DNA of 64,000 nucleotides from Paenibacillus sp. BIC5C1 (GCF_032399705.1 NZ_CP135922.1:7014282-7078281), one strand, 5' to 3'. Shown: positions 46,946 to 57,642, counted from the stretch's first letter. The notes: generated by a model not told the origin, from the letters alone. Numbers and translations are program-made.

Positions 46946-48175
46946 TCATACCGATTTTGATGCTGTTAATTCGATAACTGCTTCGATTAACGCATCTACA
47001 TCTTCTCTTGATGTACTATACCCCACGCTCGCTCTGACAGCCCCACTTGCCGTTGTACCAGCCGACTCATGGGCAAGAGGTGTGCAATGAAAACCTGAAC
47101 GCACAGCGATGCCATAACTTCGGTCTAATTGAAAAGCGAGTTGAGCCGAATCATATCCTTCAACAGTAAAGGATAACAATCCGGTACGCGGCTGTCCAAT
47201 TTCAGGACCAAGCATTCGAATTCCCTGTATTGATGATAACCCATCCATCATATGCTGAGTCAAATCCCACTCGTGTTTATATATGAATTCAGGTGTTAGT
47301 TCAAGCACATGCTGCACTCCTGCTGCCAGACCTGCTATACCCACGGTATTTGGCGTACCCGCCTCATAGCGATCAGGACGAACAAGTGGCTGCTCAATTG
47401 CCTCGGATTGGCTTCCTGTCCCTCCGTGAAGCAATGGTAGCACATCCAGTTCAGGAGCGATGTACAGTCCACCCGTTCCCTGCGGTCCCAACAGTCCTTT
47501 ATGCCCTGGAAAGGCAAGCATATCAATGCCAAGCTGCTTCACATCCACAGGGATAATCCCTGCACTTTGAGCAGCATCAACAAGGAAAGTCACCTGGTGT
47601 TTTTGACACATCAGTGCAATTTCACCAATGGGCAGAATACTCCCCAGCAGGTTCGAACTATGCGTACAGACAACCAATCTTGTATTGGAACGAAACAAGC
47701 GTGCGAATTGGACCAGATCGATCTCCCCGGCTGCATTAACAGGCACATAATCAACCTCTACATTACGAGATTTGCGCATGTACTCCAGTGGCCGTCTGAC
47801 TGAATTATGTTCAGCCATCGTAGCAATGACATGATCGCCTTCTCTTAACCACCCTTGAATAGCTAGATTCAAAGCTTCTGTGGTATTAGAACCCAGAGCA
47901 ATATCATTGGCATTACGAACACCCAAAAGAGTGGATATCGCTTTTCTGGCACCAAATAAAACTCGGCTCGCCTGTACAGCCATCCGATGACCGCCTCTGC
48001 CTGGGTTCGCCCCTGCGACATCCAGAGCCTGCATCATGGCTTCCCCGACAGCAGGTGGTTTAGGCCAAGATGTTGCTGCATGATCCAGATAAATAACTCT
48101 CTCCACCTCATGACCACCTCTGTCCTTAATTGATTGTTCTGTTTGGATATAATCCCTAGAAACAAACAATGACAT
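46946..48175 (-). CDS. Cysteine desulfurase-like class V aminotransferase
   Basis: A 409-residue PLP enzyme of the NifS/CsdB superfamily. YLDHAATSWPKPP opens the fold, EHNSVRRPL and VDAAQSAG follow, and the PLP Lys is in FPGHKGLLGPQG. SGFHCTPLAH carries the persulfide Cys. It probably mobilises sulfur from cysteine. The given ATG has GGAG 7 bases upstream. A GTG at codon 24 with AGAGGTGG is an alternative that starts closer to the conserved fold. Confidence 0.88.
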   Translation of the reverse strand: MSLFVSRDYIQTEQSIKDRGGHEVERVIYLDHAATSWPKPPAVGEAMMQALDVAGANPGRGGHRMAVQASRVLFGARKAISTLLGVRNANDIALGSNTTEALNLAIQGWLREGDHVIATMAEHNSVRRPLEYMRKSRNVEVDYVPVNAAGEIDLVQFARLFRSNTRLVVCTHSSNLLGSILPIGEIALMCQKHQVTFLVDAAQSAGIIPVDVKQLGIDMLAFPGHKGLLGPQGTGGLYIAPELDVLPLLHGGTGSQSEAIEQPLVRPDRYEAGTPNTVGIAGLAAGVQHVLELTPEFIYKHEWDLTQHMMDGLSSIQGIRMLGPEIGQPRTGLLSFTVEGYDSAQLAFQLDRSYGIAVRSGFHCTPLAHESAGTTASGAVRASVGYSTSREDVDALIEAVIELTASKSV

Positions 48176-48261
48176 ATCGTTTCTCCATAGTACAGAGGCG
48201 ATATGTCATCACATGAAAAAGCCCCGCATGTTGTTCATCGATCATGGAATAATCATGACTA

Positions 48262-49107
48262 TTATTGCAATAGTTCCAACAGTCGCTCCAGATCTTGTTT
48301 GCTGTAGTAGTTGAGCTCAATTTTACCTTTATCTTTGTTATGCTTAATTTTCACCGTTGTTTTAAATCGTTCACGTAAAGATTCTTCTAATGTATCAATA
48401 AATGGATCTTTTTTCTTCAACTTGGATTTGGCTTTCGCTTCACCCATTTTGGAACGATCCAATTGTTGAACAGCCTCTTCCAGTTCACGTACACTCCATT
48501 GTTGATCAATGGTTTGTTTTGCCAGTTGCTTCACAAGGCTCTCATCTTTAACACCGACGATAGCACGTGCATGACCCATTGACAATGTTCCACGTGAAAC
48601 ATGATCCTTCACTTCTTCCGGTAATGATAACAAACGTAGGAAGTTAGCGATGTGAGAACGTGATTTGCCCACTTTTACGGAGAGTTCTTCCTGGGTTAAT
48701 CCAAACTGATCCATCAACCCCTGATAAGCAACTGCGACTTCCATCGCATTCAGATTCTCCCGCTGCAGGTTCTCGATTAAAGCAATCTCCATAACCTGCT
48801 GATCACTGAAATTACGAACTACGGCAGGCACAGTGGCATTACCGCAATATTGGGAAGCTCTGAACCGACGTTCACCAGCAATGATCTCATAACCTCTCAA
48901 AACCGGTCGTACAATAATAGGTTGTATAACGCCATGTTGACGGATCGATTCAGCAAGTTCATGTATCGCATCCTCATCAAATACTTTACGAGGTTGGTAA
49001 GGGTTTGCCCGCAGTTGACTAATCGGGATTTCTACGACTTTATCATCGTCATTAATTGAAAGCGAAGGAATGAGGGCATCAAGACCTTTTCCAAGCCGCT
49101 TACTCAT
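48262..49107 (-). CDS. spo0J: Chromosome-partitioning protein Spo0J (ParB)
   Basis: A 281-residue ParB CTPase that binds parS and spreads as a DNA clamp. The N-terminal CTP-binding domain contains GERRFRASQ. The HTH region includes LTQEELSVKVGKSRSHIANF, and a Lys-rich linker and C-terminal dimer domain follow. The start overlaps the soj stop by eight bases. A consensus parS site lies inside the gene (48586-48601). In B. subtilis it also recruits SMC and controls Soj. Confidence 0.97.
   Translation of the reverse strand: MSKRLGKGLDALIPSLSINDDDKVVEIPISQLRANPYQPRKVFDEDAIHELAESIRQHGVIQPIIVRPVLRGYEIIAGERRFRASQYCGNATVPAVVRNFSDQQVMEIALIENLQRENLNAMEVAVAYQGLMDQFGLTQEELSVKVGKSRSHIANFLRLLSLPEEVKDHVSRGTLSMGHARAIVGVKDESLVKQLAKQTIDQQWSVRELEEAVQQLDRSKMGEAKAKSKLKKKDPFIDTLEESLRERFKTTVKIKHNKDKGKIELNYYSKQDLERLLELLQ
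48586..48601. promoter_or_regulatory. parS site inside spo0J
   Basis: TGTTCCACGTGAAACA matches the ParB-binding parS consensus (TGTTNCACGTGAAACA). B. subtilis likewise has a parS site within spo0J. Confidence 0.95.
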
Positions 49108-49861
49108 AAGAAATCACTTCCTTTGCGAGCTCTAAATAAACTTCAGCCCCTCGGGATCGAGGATCATACGTAATGATAGACTGACCATGAGAAGGTGCCT
49201 CACTAAGCCGCACATTGCGCGGAATAATGGTCTGATACACCTTTTGTTGGAAATACTTCTTCACTTCTTCAATCACTTGAATACCCAGATTCGTACGAGC
49301 ATCAAACATCGTCAGCAATACTCCTTCAATCTGCAGGGATGTATTCAGATGTTTCTGCACCAAACGAACCGTGTTGAGCAACTGGCTCAACCCTTCGAGC
49401 GCATAATACTCACACTGAATCGGAATGATCACCGAATCGGAAGCTGTCAACGAGTTGATCGTTAACATGCCGAGGGAGGGTGGACAATCGATCAGTATGT
49501 AATCATAGTTTTTTTTCACCATGGCGAGTGATTTTTTCAGGCGGACTTCCCGTGATATCGTTGATACCAGTTCAATCTCGGCTCCGGCAAGCTGAATCGT
49601 TGCAGGTATGATATGAAGGCCTTCAATCTGAGTTTCCACAATCGCTTCTTGAGGAGGAACTTCATTAATGATGACATCATATATACAATTGGCCACATCT
49701 GCTTTGTTGATTCCGACTCCGCTGGTTGTATTCCCCTGGGGGTCAATATCGACAAGCAGCACCCTTTTCCCGAGCGAAGCCAGTCCTGCACCCAAGTTAA
49801 CAGATGTCGTCGTTTTCCCCACACCGCCCTTTTGATTTGCTACGGCCATAATCTTAGACAA
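49100..49861 (-). CDS. soj: Chromosome-partitioning ATPase Soj (ParA)
   Basis: A 253-residue ParA ATPase with the deviant Walker A KGGVGKTTTSVNLG, Walker A' VDIDPQGNTTSG and Walker B YILIDCPPSLG. It partners Spo0J in origin segregation and regulates DnaA in B. subtilis. Directly upstream of, and overlapping, spo0J. Confidence 0.97.
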   Translation of the reverse strand: MSKIMAVANQKGGVGKTTTSVNLGAGLASLGKRVLLVDIDPQGNTTSGVGINKADVANCIYDVIINEVPPQEAIVETQIEGLHIIPATIQLAGAEIELVSTISREVRLKKSLAMVKKNYDYILIDCPPSLGMLTINSLTASDSVIIPIQCEYYALEGLSQLLNTVRLVQKHLNTSLQIEGVLLTMFDARTNLGIQVIEEVKKYFQQKVYQTIIPRNVRLSEAPSHGQSIITYDPRSRGAEVYLELAKEVISYE

Positions 49862-50013
49862 TTACTTCACCTCAAATAAAATAGGAGTCTTTTCTTGTAG
49901 GTTGTGAACTACAGTTAACAAAAAGCAGGTGGCTATCATCCACACAAACATCAACTACCGTTTCTTCATGGTGCTGTTCTACGCTGTTCATGCCACTCTC
50001 AACTTTATAGACA

Positions 50014-50036
50014 GAAAAAGCGGCCCATTGCCGCCT
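50014..50036 (-). terminator. Terminator of noc
   Basis: Minus strand GCGGC-AATGG-GCCGC followed by TTTTTCTG, 11 bases after the noc stop. Confidence 0.75.
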
Positions 50037-50046
50037 TAAGCTTCAA

Positions 50047-50865
50047 TTATTTGCGTTTCGGGATATGGATAACGATCTCGTAGTGGTCCTCATGGTCCGC
50101 TTCCTTGGTTTTGATGTCTAGACCAGAGCCCGATACCATATCAATGGATTGACGAATCGTATTAAGTGCAAGTCTAACGTCCTTCGTGAAGGAGATGCGT
50201 TTGGATTTTTTGATCTTCGAGGATTCCTTGTAAAAGGCAACTCGTGCTTCCGTTTGTTTTACATTCAACTCTTTATCAATAATTTCGCCGAGCAATTTCA
50301 TTTGCAACTCTTCCGTATCCAATGAAAGCAAAGCTCTGGCATGACGCTCCGAAATCTTACGTTCCATCAGTGCTGTCTTAATGCCTTCCGGTAGCTGTAA
50401 CAACCGGATTTTGTTGGCGATCGTTGACTGGCTTTTACCTAATCGCTGCGCAAGACTTTCCTGTGTAAGTTGGTGCAGGTCAATCAATTTCTGATAAGCA
50501 ACAGCCTCTTCAATTGAAGTGAGTCCTTCACGCTGCAGGTTTTCGATCAATGCGATGGACGCTGCCTGAGAGTCGTTGAATTCACGCACAATGGCCGGAA
50601 TATGATCCAAGCCCAGTTTTCGAACTGCACGCCAGCGACGTTCCCCGGCGATAATCTCATATGATCCATTTCGTACGCGGACGACAATCGGTTGTATAAC
50701 TCCATGTGTCTTGATCGTCTGCAACAACTCATCAATTTTATCATCATCAAAAATAGTACGGGGTTGATATGGGCTGCTCACAATTTCATTGACCGGAATT
50801 TGTTTAATCTCATCTCCGTTATTGCGCTCCGCCAAACCAAACAACTTCGAAAATTGTTCTTTCAT
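50047..50865 (-). CDS. noc: Nucleoid occlusion protein Noc
   Basis: A 272-residue ParB paralogue that binds NBS sites and the membrane to block division over the nucleoid. It has the Noc-type amphipathic N-terminus [23 protein letters not shown], and [22 protein letters not shown]. The start is ATG 50865 with AGGTGG upstream; a GTG five codons earlier lacks a site. The order noc-soj-spo0J is conserved in Bacillales. Confidence 0.95.
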   Translation of the reverse strand: MKEQFSKLFGLAERNNGDEIKQIPVNEIVSSPYQPRTIFDDDKIDELLQTIKTHGVIQPIVVRVRNGSYEIIAGERRWRAVRKLGLDHIPAIVREFNDSQAASIALIENLQREGLTSIEEAVAYQKLIDLHQLTQESLAQRLGKSQSTIANKIRLLQLPEGIKTALMERKISERHARALLSLDTEELQMKLLGEIIDKELNVKQTEARVAFYKESSKIKKSKRISFTKDVRLALNTIRQSIDMVSGSGLDIKTKEADHEDHYEIVIHIPKRK

Positions 50866-51515
50866 TCCGTATATTACCACCTAGTTTCGTAATAGCTCCC
50901 GCAAAGTTGCAGGTGCTTCTTATTCAATATGCGACTCTTCCAAATGCTGTCGTTCTTCGAATAAGTTTTGCCTTCCATGACGCCATCTGTAAACCTATAC
51001 AATAAAGCTCAAAAATCTATCTATACATATAATCTATGATCTCTGTAATCCAGGACCGGATACTTCTATTCTATCATCTTTTCTTCCATAATCCTATGTT
51101 TACCTATTCTTTAAACTCTTCTAATTTTCCTGCTTTTTCTTCACGAACATTAGCCATATGATTGCTTATACACAATAAGATATAGAGAATCTCTGCAGAC
51201 AGGACCTGCTCCTAGTAGCTACGCTGTGTGCTCGTTTAATACCATTTATAAATGGATTTTCATAAGATTGCCTCAGTGGCGGAATAACCTCTTTCTTACG
51301 TGTCTTTCAATTCTATATCTACTACTATTGCCGATGCTCTTTTTCTATCCATAGGTAAGTTAATGGCCTTCATTCAAGAATAGCTTTAACAATAAAAATG
51401 ATGTTTCATCAAGATGAATTTCTACGCTAATAAATTTATTATCGATTCCGTTTTTTCTCTGCTCTATGTAATTGGAATGTAAATGCTATGTATACTAGAT
51501 AAAATTCAAAACAAA
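50866..51515. other. AT-rich intergenic region
   Basis: About 650 bases upstream of noc, AT-rich, with no supported gene. It should contain the noc promoter. No DnaA boxes or further parS sites were seen. Confidence 0.5.
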
Positions 51516-51547
51516 AAGAGGATGTTTCACGTGAAACATCCTCTTTG
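51516..51547 (-). terminator. Terminator of rsmG whose stem is a parS site
   Basis: A perfect 32-bp palindrome with arms AAAGAGGATGTTTCAC and GTGAAACATCCTCTTT, followed on the minus strand by TTGTTTTG. It contains the canonical parS TGTTTCACGTGAAACA (51524-51539). The position 80 bases after rsmG fits transcription termination, so one sequence appears to serve as both. Confidence 0.85.
51524..51539. promoter_or_regulatory. parS site between noc and rsmG
   Basis: TGTTTCACGTGAAACA is a perfect 16-bp parS palindrome for Spo0J loading, lying inside the 32-bp terminator palindrome. Confidence 0.97.
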
Positions 51548-51627
51548 CTCTTATCCTAAGTTTTTCATTAAATAAACGAAGATTGATCTTCTTGCCTTTT
51601 TAAATATATACGATGTTACACCAAGAA

Positions 51628-52350
51628 CTATACCAAAGGTGTTTTTAGTGGTGTTCCTGGTTTACGTGGATATTTAAATGGCGTCTTATCAAATTTTTGA
51701 ATCAGAATGATATGACGCGCCGACTCTTCAACGGGTAGCTGGAACGGATGGACTGCTTTCACCCGTCCTTTCAGCTGGTTAAAACTGAATTCAGCTTCCT
51801 TCATTTCTTCGCGCGGGTCTCCACCCTTCATTGCAGCGAATAATCCACTTTTACGAACAAAGGGCAGACAGAATTCGTTAAGCACCGCTAGTTTAGCAAC
51901 TGCACGCGCAGTAACAAGGTCGTAGCTGTCTCGATATCCTTCTTTGCGTCCAAGTTCCTCCGCACGACCATGAATCAATTCTACGTCGGTCAGGCCGAGT
52001 GTATCTACAAGATGCTGCAGAAAGCCAATACGTTTATTTAAGGAATCAATGATCGTCAGCTTGATATGCGGAAAACAAATTTTAAGCGGTAGGCCCGGGA
52101 ACCCAGCCCCTGAACCAATGTCTGCTAGTTTGTTTACCTTCGACATATCTGTATAAAACGCCAGCGATACTGAATCATAGAAATGCTTTGTATATACTTG
52201 TTCACGTTCAGTAATCCCGGTTAGATTCATCTTTTCATTCCAAGCTACCAGCTCCTGAAAATATAACTCGAATTGCTCCAACTGGCGTTCATCCAGCTCC
52301 AATCCATGTTTCTTCAGGCGCCGTTGTAGCTGCTGTTGAATATCGTCCAT
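51628..52350 (-). CDS. rsmG: 16S rRNA G527 N7-methyltransferase RsmG
   Basis: A 240-residue SAM methyltransferase (GidB) modifying G527 of 16S rRNA; its loss gives low-level streptomycin resistance. NLTGITEREQVYTKHFYDS and the SAM motif LADIGSGAGFPGLPLKI are intact, as is LVTARAVAKL. The start overlaps the mnmG stop (TAATG). Last gene of mnmE-mnmG-rsmG. Confidence 0.97.
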   Translation of the reverse strand: MDDIQQQLQRRLKKHGLELDERQLEQFELYFQELVAWNEKMNLTGITEREQVYTKHFYDSVSLAFYTDMSKVNKLADIGSGAGFPGLPLKICFPHIKLTIIDSLNKRIGFLQHLVDTLGLTDVELIHGRAEELGRKEGYRDSYDLVTARAVAKLAVLNEFCLPFVRKSGLFAAMKGGDPREEMKEAEFSFNQLKGRVKAVHPFQLPVEESARHIILIQKFDKTPFKYPRKPGTPLKTPLV

Positions 52351-54239
52351 TATTGTCCCCTTGCTGCGGTTACACGGTTATAATGCTCCAGGTAAACCAG
52401 CAGAATGGAGATATCCGCAGGAGTAACCCCGGCAATACGGGACGCCTGTCCTATCGAGATTGGACGAATGGTAGCGAGCTTCTGCTTTGCTTCCATAGCA
52501 AGGCCATGAATTTCGTCATATATAATCGTGTCCGGAATTTTCTTTTTCTCCATTTTTTGCAAACGTTCCACGTGGATCAATTGTTTCTCAATATAACCCG
52601 CATATTTAATTTGAATTTCCACTTGCTCTTTCATGTCAGCGGTCAGTTCCACCTCGGAAGGTGAGATCTGCTCAATCCAGTCATACCCGATCTCTGGGCG
52701 GCGCATCAATGTCAGAAGTGTGCTTCCATCCTGAATCGGTGTAGAACCGATCTCTTCCAGCTTCGGATTCACTTCGACAGGGCGAACTTTGGCTGCCTTC
52801 AGACGATTCACTTCCTGTTCTACTTTTGCCTTTTTGTCCAGGAATTTAGCATAACGTTCATCAGGAATCAGACCAATATCATGACCAATTTCCGTCAAAC
52901 GCATATCGGCATTATCATGACGAAGCAACAAACGATATTCTGCACGAGAAGTCAGCAGACGATAAGGTTCATTCGTACCTTTGGTTACGAGATCATCGAT
53001 CAGTACACCAATGTACCCTTGGGAGCGATCAAGTACAACAGGCTCTTTACCCTGTACTTTACGTGCAGCATTGATGCCTGCCATTACGCCTTGTCCTGCC
53101 GCTTCTTCATACCCGGAGGTACCATTAATCTGCCCTGCTGTGAACAGACCTGGAAGGCGTTTCGTTTCAAGTGAAGGCCACAGTTGTGTTGGCACCATCG
53201 CATCATATTCAATAGCGTAGCCATTACGCATCATTTCTACTTTTTCCATACCCGGGATAGAACGCAGCACTGCCAATTGGACATCCTCTGGCAGACTTGT
53301 AGACAGACCTTGTACATAGTATTCCGATGTGTTTTTGCCTTCTGGCTCAAGGAAAATCTGATGCTTCGGTTTGTCGCTGAAACGCACAATTTTGTCCTCA
53401 ATCGATGGGCAATAACGCGGTCCCGTTCCTTCAATAACACCTGAGAACATCGGTGCACGGTGGAGGTTGTCATTAATAATCTGGTGTGTCTCCACAGACG
53501 TATACGTCAACCAGCAAGGCAGTTGCTCATTATCGGAAGATTCCGTTTCATAAGAAAAGAACTTCGGTTTGTCATCACCTGGCTGAATTTCCGTTTTGCT
53601 AAAATCAATCGTATCCTTATGCACGCGCGGTGGTGTACCTGTTTTAAAACGAACCAGGTCGAAACCAAGCTCACGCAGATGTTCGGATAACTTAAGGGAG
53701 GGCTGTTGATTATTCGGGCCACTCTCGTACATTAACTCACCCATAATTACTTTACCGCGCAGATACGTACCTGTTGTCAAAACAACGGCTTTAGCCCGGT
53801 ACTCTGTGCCCGTCTGAGTAACCACACCTACGCACTGTCCATCTTCAACGATCAGCCGATCAACCATGCCTTGACGCATCGTCAGGTTGCGTTCATTCTC
53901 CATCGTTTCTTTCATCGTATGTTGGTAAGAGAATTTATCAGCCTGAGCACGAAGTGCATGCACAGCAGGCCCTTTACCTGTGTTGAGCATTCGCATCTGA
54001 ATAAAGGTCTTATCGATGTTGCGTCCCATTTCTCCACCAAGTGCATCAATCTCACGGACCACATGTCCTTTTGCCGGTCCCCCAATAGATGGGTTACAAG
54101 GCATGAAGGCAACCATATCCAGATTGATTGTAATCATCAGTGTTTTCGAACCCATACGGGCTGCAGCCAGTGCCGATTCCACACCAGCATGTCCTGCCCC
54201 AACGACAATTACATCATAACTTCCGCCATCAAAAGCCAT
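52350..54239 (-). CDS. mnmG: tRNA U34 carboxymethylaminomethyl enzyme MnmG
   Basis: A 629-residue FAD enzyme (GidA). With MnmE it installs the cmnm5 group at U34. The N-terminal FAD motif is [46 protein letters not shown]-type [15 protein letters not shown] and [13 protein letters not shown] are conserved blocks. AAGGAGG precedes the ATG. Confidence 0.98.
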   Translation of the reverse strand: MAFDGGSYDVIVVGAGHAGVESALAAARMGSKTLMITINLDMVAFMPCNPSIGGPAKGHVVREIDALGGEMGRNIDKTFIQMRMLNTGKGPAVHALRAQADKFSYQHTMKETMENERNLTMRQGMVDRLIVEDGQCVGVVTQTGTEYRAKAVVLTTGTYLRGKVIMGELMYESGPNNQQPSLKLSEHLRELGFDLVRFKTGTPPRVHKDTIDFSKTEIQPGDDKPKFFSYETESSDNEQLPCWLTYTSVETHQIINDNLHRAPMFSGVIEGTGPRYCPSIEDKIVRFSDKPKHQIFLEPEGKNTSEYYVQGLSTSLPEDVQLAVLRSIPGMEKVEMMRNGYAIEYDAMVPTQLWPSLETKRLPGLFTAGQINGTSGYEEAAGQGVMAGINAARKVQGKEPVVLDRSQGYIGVLIDDLVTKGTNEPYRLLTSRAEYRLLLRHDNADMRLTEIGHDIGLIPDERYAKFLDKKAKVEQEVNRLKAAKVRPVEVNPKLEEIGSTPIQDGSTLLTLMRRPEIGYDWIEQISPSEVELTADMKEQVEIQIKYAGYIEKQLIHVERLQKMEKKKIPDTIIYDEIHGLAMEAKQKLATIRPISIGQASRIAGVTPADISILLVYLEHYNRVTAARGQ

Positions 54240-54460
54240 TCCAGTTTACCTCCTTTTTGCCGCCGCACGCCTAAATTCATGCAAACGATCAATTTTTTGT
54301 AAAATTGACGAAACACACTCCGCACTCAGTGGAATGCATTTCAATCTATATTAAGCCATCAAGTCTATAGGTACTTCAGACATATTCGCGGATTCTTTGA
54401 CCACCCACAGATGGACTTTATTATCATACTACTTTTCAGCGCCGGTATGTTTATTAGGTG

Positions 54461-55837
54461 TTATTTTCCGAGGCAGAATTGAGAGAAAATTTGATCAATC
54501 AACGCATCATGTGCTGTATCGCCCACGATCTCACCCAGCTGCTCCCATGCCAGACGAACATCGATCTGGATCATATCAATGGGAATCAGCTGCTCTGCCG
54601 CTTCATAGGCATCAATAAGCGACTGCTTCGCTTTTTTGAGCAAAGCAATATGACGCACATTGCTGACATACGTCAGGTCAGCCGACTCCAGCTTGCCACT
54701 GAAGAACAACGTCGAGATGGCATCTTCCAATCGGTCCACGCCCAGATCATCTTTCACCGACATCGGAACAAGCCGTTCCTCAGGGATATAACGGAGCAGC
54801 ACTTCGCGGTCCACCTGCGGCGCTAAGTCCATTTTATTCATAATAATAATTGATTGTCTACCGCGGATTTGTTCCAATAATTCAATCTCGTCCTCATGCA
54901 ATGGCTCCGCAGCATTGATAACCATCAATAACAGATCAGCCTCATTCACAGCAGAACGAGAGCGCTCCACCCCAATCTTCTCCACGACATCCATCGTTTC
55001 CCGAATACCTGCCGTATCGAGCAGTTTGAGCGGTATATTGTTAATTGTAACAAATTCCTCAATGACGTCACGCGTTGTACCTGGAATGTCCGTTACAATT
55101 GCGCGGTTGTCCTGGGCCAACGTATTGAGCAATGATGACTTCCCTACATTTGGCCGACCTACGATTGCAGTTGTGATGCCTTCACGCAATATCTTGCCTT
55201 GCTCTGCTGTCACCAGCAATTTATCAATTTCAGTCATGACCTGACTGGATTTTTCTTTAATAAATTCAGATGTTAGGGACTCTACATCATGCTCAGGATA
55301 ATCGATATTGACTTCGATGTGAGCAAGCGTCTCCACCAGCGTGTATCTCAGCTCGCGCAGCTTGGACGATAATTTGCCCTCCACCTGCTTGAGTGCAACG
55401 GAGAACGCCCGATCGGATTTGGAACGAATGAGATCCATGACCCCTTCCGCCTGGGACAGATCAATCCGTCCATTGAGAAAAGCACGCTTAGTGAACTCCC
55501 CAGGTTCGGCGAGGCGAATATCGAGCTGCAACAACAGATCCATTACTCTCTTAACCGACACCACTCCGCCATGGGCGCTAATCTCCACGACATCCTCTGT
55601 TGTGAAGGAACGTGGTGCACGCATCACCGTAACCAATACTTCCTCAATCTTCTCGCCAGTCCCCGGATCTACAATATGACCGTAATGAACCGTATGGGAT
55701 GCTGCCTGTGTTAGTGGGGTTTTGCTGCGAAAAATCTTCTCCGTCTCCGACACCGCATCCGGGCCGCTCACCCGGATTACAGCAATACCCGCTTCTCCGA
55801 CCGCTGTTGATATCGCTGTAATCGTATCACTAATCAT
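54461..55837 (-). CDS. mnmE: tRNA modification GTPase MnmE
   Basis: A 458-residue TrmE GTPase, partner of MnmG. The N-terminal folate-binding domain starts DTITAISTAVGEAGIAVIRV. The G domain (about 220-375) has G1 GRPNVGKSSLLN, G3 DTAGIRET and G4 NKMD. It ends with the catalytic-type motif FCLGK. AAGGAGAG precedes the ATG. The gap to mnmG is about 220 bases. Confidence 0.98.
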   Translation of the reverse strand: MISDTITAISTAVGEAGIAVIRVSGPDAVSETEKIFRSKTPLTQAASHTVHYGHIVDPGTGEKIEEVLVTVMRAPRSFTTEDVVEISAHGGVVSVKRVMDLLLQLDIRLAEPGEFTKRAFLNGRIDLSQAEGVMDLIRSKSDRAFSVALKQVEGKLSSKLRELRYTLVETLAHIEVNIDYPEHDVESLTSEFIKEKSSQVMTEIDKLLVTAEQGKILREGITTAIVGRPNVGKSSLLNTLAQDNRAIVTDIPGTTRDVIEEFVTINNIPLKLLDTAGIRETMDVVEKIGVERSRSAVNEADLLLMVINAAEPLHEDEIELLEQIRGRQSIIIMNKMDLAPQVDREVLLRYIPEERLVPMSVKDDLGVDRLEDAISTLFFSGKLESADLTYVSNVRHIALLKKAKQSLIDAYEAAEQLIPIDMIQIDVRLAWEQLGEIVGDTAHDALIDQIFSQFCLGK

Positions 55838-56003
55838 CGTTATCTCTCCTTGCTCTATTTTAAAATTGCGCCCCTCAGGACGCTATATGAATTTCAATAT
55901 ATAGTTCAGTTGTCGGTTGCACTACAACGCATCTTTCCGGCATTCATATCTTGATATAGCATTTTTGTAGTCGCTCTTCCGTTTTGGAAAAGTACTTCTG
56001 TAC

Positions 56004-56044
56004 GAAAAAAGCAATGGCTTCTGCACCGGGCAGGAAGCCATTGC
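56004..56044 (-). terminator. Terminator of the yidC-jag unit
   Basis: Minus strand GCAATGGCTTC ... GAAGCCATTGC (perfect 11-bp stem, 12-base loop) followed by TTTTTTCG, 16 bases after the jag stop. Confidence 0.92.
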
Positions 56045-56059
56045 GTCTTTAATTTCGTG

Positions 56060-56761
56060 TTATTTCGTCGTAATAACCACGCGCCGATTAGGCTCCTCGC
56101 CCTTGCTGTATGTCTTAATCTGCGAGTGATTTTGCAATTTCGCATGAATGACTTTGCGTTCGAGTGGTGGCATTGGCTCCAGCACAACTTCCTTACCAGT
56201 GCGAATAGCCTGTCCAGCCAAACGTTCAGCCAGATCCTCCAGCGTCTTGCGTCGACGTTGACGGAAATTCTCTGCATCAAGTACGATGCGGACGAAGCTT
56301 TCCGAATAACGATTTGCTACAATGTTCGTTAAATATTGAAGGGCATCCAGAGTCTGTCCACGTCTGCCAATAATCATGCCCAGGTCTTCACCGGCAATAT
56401 TGAAGATATGTCCATCACGCTGTTTTTTGATATGCACTTCAACATCCAGTCCCATACCTGCTGCCACTTCTTTTAAGAAAGCAGCCGCTTCCTCATAGGG
56501 ATTTTTAGCAGCCACACCCTCAAGTGTTGCTTCAACCTGAGGTATATGTGCGGCCGGCTTGATCGGCTGTAAAACAGGTTCGGGCAGCGGCAGAAGTTTC
56601 ACTTCCACTTTAGCGGCCTTAACCCCGATCAAACCCAGGAATCCTTTTGACGGCTGCTCTAACACTTGTATCTCGACCTTGTCCCGGCTCACGCCAAGCT
56701 CAGCCAATCCTTGGTTTACAGCATCTTCAACGGTTTTTCCTGACGCAATGACTTTGGTCAT
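56060..56761 (-). CDS. jag: RNA-binding protein Jag/KhpB (SpoIIIJ-associated)
   Basis: A 233-residue protein with the N-terminal Jag domain (MTKVIASGKTVEDAVNQGLA), a Pro-rich linker, a KH domain (about 95-165, IIGRRGQTLDALQYL) and a C-terminal R3H domain (RNPxxR-type EEPNRRVVI end, HAKLQNH). It binds RNA and affects division and elongation in relatives. The ATG overlaps the yidC stop (ATGA). Confidence 0.95.
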   Translation of the reverse strand: MTKVIASGKTVEDAVNQGLAELGVSRDKVEIQVLEQPSKGFLGLIGVKAAKVEVKLLPLPEPVLQPIKPAAHIPQVEATLEGVAAKNPYEEAAAFLKEVAAGMGLDVEVHIKKQRDGHIFNIAGEDLGMIIGRRGQTLDALQYLTNIVANRYSESFVRIVLDAENFRQRRRKTLEDLAERLAGQAIRTGKEVVLEPMPPLERKVIHAKLQNHSQIKTYSKGEEPNRRVVITTK

Positions 56762-57642
56762 TTCGATTTTTTGGCCCCTTTCGAACCTTTTCCAGAGACA
56801 GTTGCCTTGCCACCGTTTTTGCGTTTAGCTCCATTTCCATTTTTGGAAGAGCTGGTCTGCTTCACGTTGACCTCAGCCACGACTTTATCATTATTCCGGT
56901 AAAGGAAATAGTTTTGCACGATCGTGTAGATGTTACTGTAGAACCAGTACAGTGGCAACGCAGCTGGGAACTGATACGACATAACGAAGATCAATATCGG
57001 GTACACCCACAGCATGAATTGCATCGGTCCAACCTGTTGTGCAGGGTTCATGCGCATCATCATCCACGTTTGAACGAATGTAGTGATGGCTGCCAGCACT
57101 GGCAAAATAAACAGGTGATCGGGTGATCCGAGTTGTAGCCACAAGAAATCATGTGTTCTCAGACTGGAGTTTCCGTAAATTGAGTTATAAAGTGCGATGT
57201 AAATCGGCATCTGAATGATAAGCGGCAGACAACCGGCCATCGGATTAACTTTGTTCTCCTGAAACAACTTCATTGTTTCTTGCTGAACTTTCTCAGGTGT
57301 ATCTTTATACTTGGCTTGAATTTCTTTCAATTGCGGCTGAATAGCTTGCATCGCCTTGGAACTGCGAACCTGCTTCATTGTCAGCGGCAAGATTAACGTC
57401 CGTACAATTAACACCATGACAAGGACGGCCAGTCCATATTCACCGTTAAACCAGTTGGCAAATGTATCGAGCGCCAGTGAGAACCAATAAATAACATTGG
57501 CTTGCCAAAAAGAATCACTATTCTTCAGATCTTCCGTAGTAACCCCCGAACCTTGCGGAGTACACCCGGCTAGTACAGTGACCATTGCAATGACTGCAAT
57601 AAGGAGAATCCACTTCCCCTTTGATGTCTTCAATCGCGACAC
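56758..57642 (-). CDS. yidC: Membrane protein insertase YidC (SpoIIIJ/OxaA)
   Basis: A 294-residue lipoprotein insertase. The signal with lipobox TVLAGCT (Cys near 26) is followed by five helices. The conserved hydrophilic region QVRSSKAMQAIQPQLKEIQA precedes PMAGCLPLIIQMPIYIAL. The tail is Lys-rich, as in ribosome-binding YidC forms. It inserts membrane proteins alone or with Sec. It lies between rnpA and jag, as in all Bacillales. Confidence 0.97.
   Translation of the reverse strand: MSRLKTSKGKWILLIAVIAMVTVLAGCTPQGSGVTTEDLKNSDSFWQANVIYWFSLALDTFANWFNGEYGLAVLVMVLIVRTLILPLTMKQVRSSKAMQAIQPQLKEIQAKYKDTPEKVQQETMKLFQENKVNPMAGCLPLIIQMPIYIALYNSIYGNSSLRTHDFLWLQLGSPDHLFILPVLAAITTFVQTWMMMRMNPAQQVGPMQFMLWVYPILIFVMSYQFPAALPLYWFYSNIYTIVQNYFLYRNNDKVVAEVNVKQTSSSKNGNGAKRKNGGKATVSGKGSKGAKKSK

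Noticed and set aside
52564..52579. parS-like CGTTCCACGTGGATCA in mnmG
   Set aside because: Three mismatches, including changes in the conserved GAAAC half; explained as coding sequence.
55906..56280. 124-codon minus-strand frame after mnmE
   Set aside because: It overlaps the jag terminator and the jag 3' end in another frame; a shadow frame.
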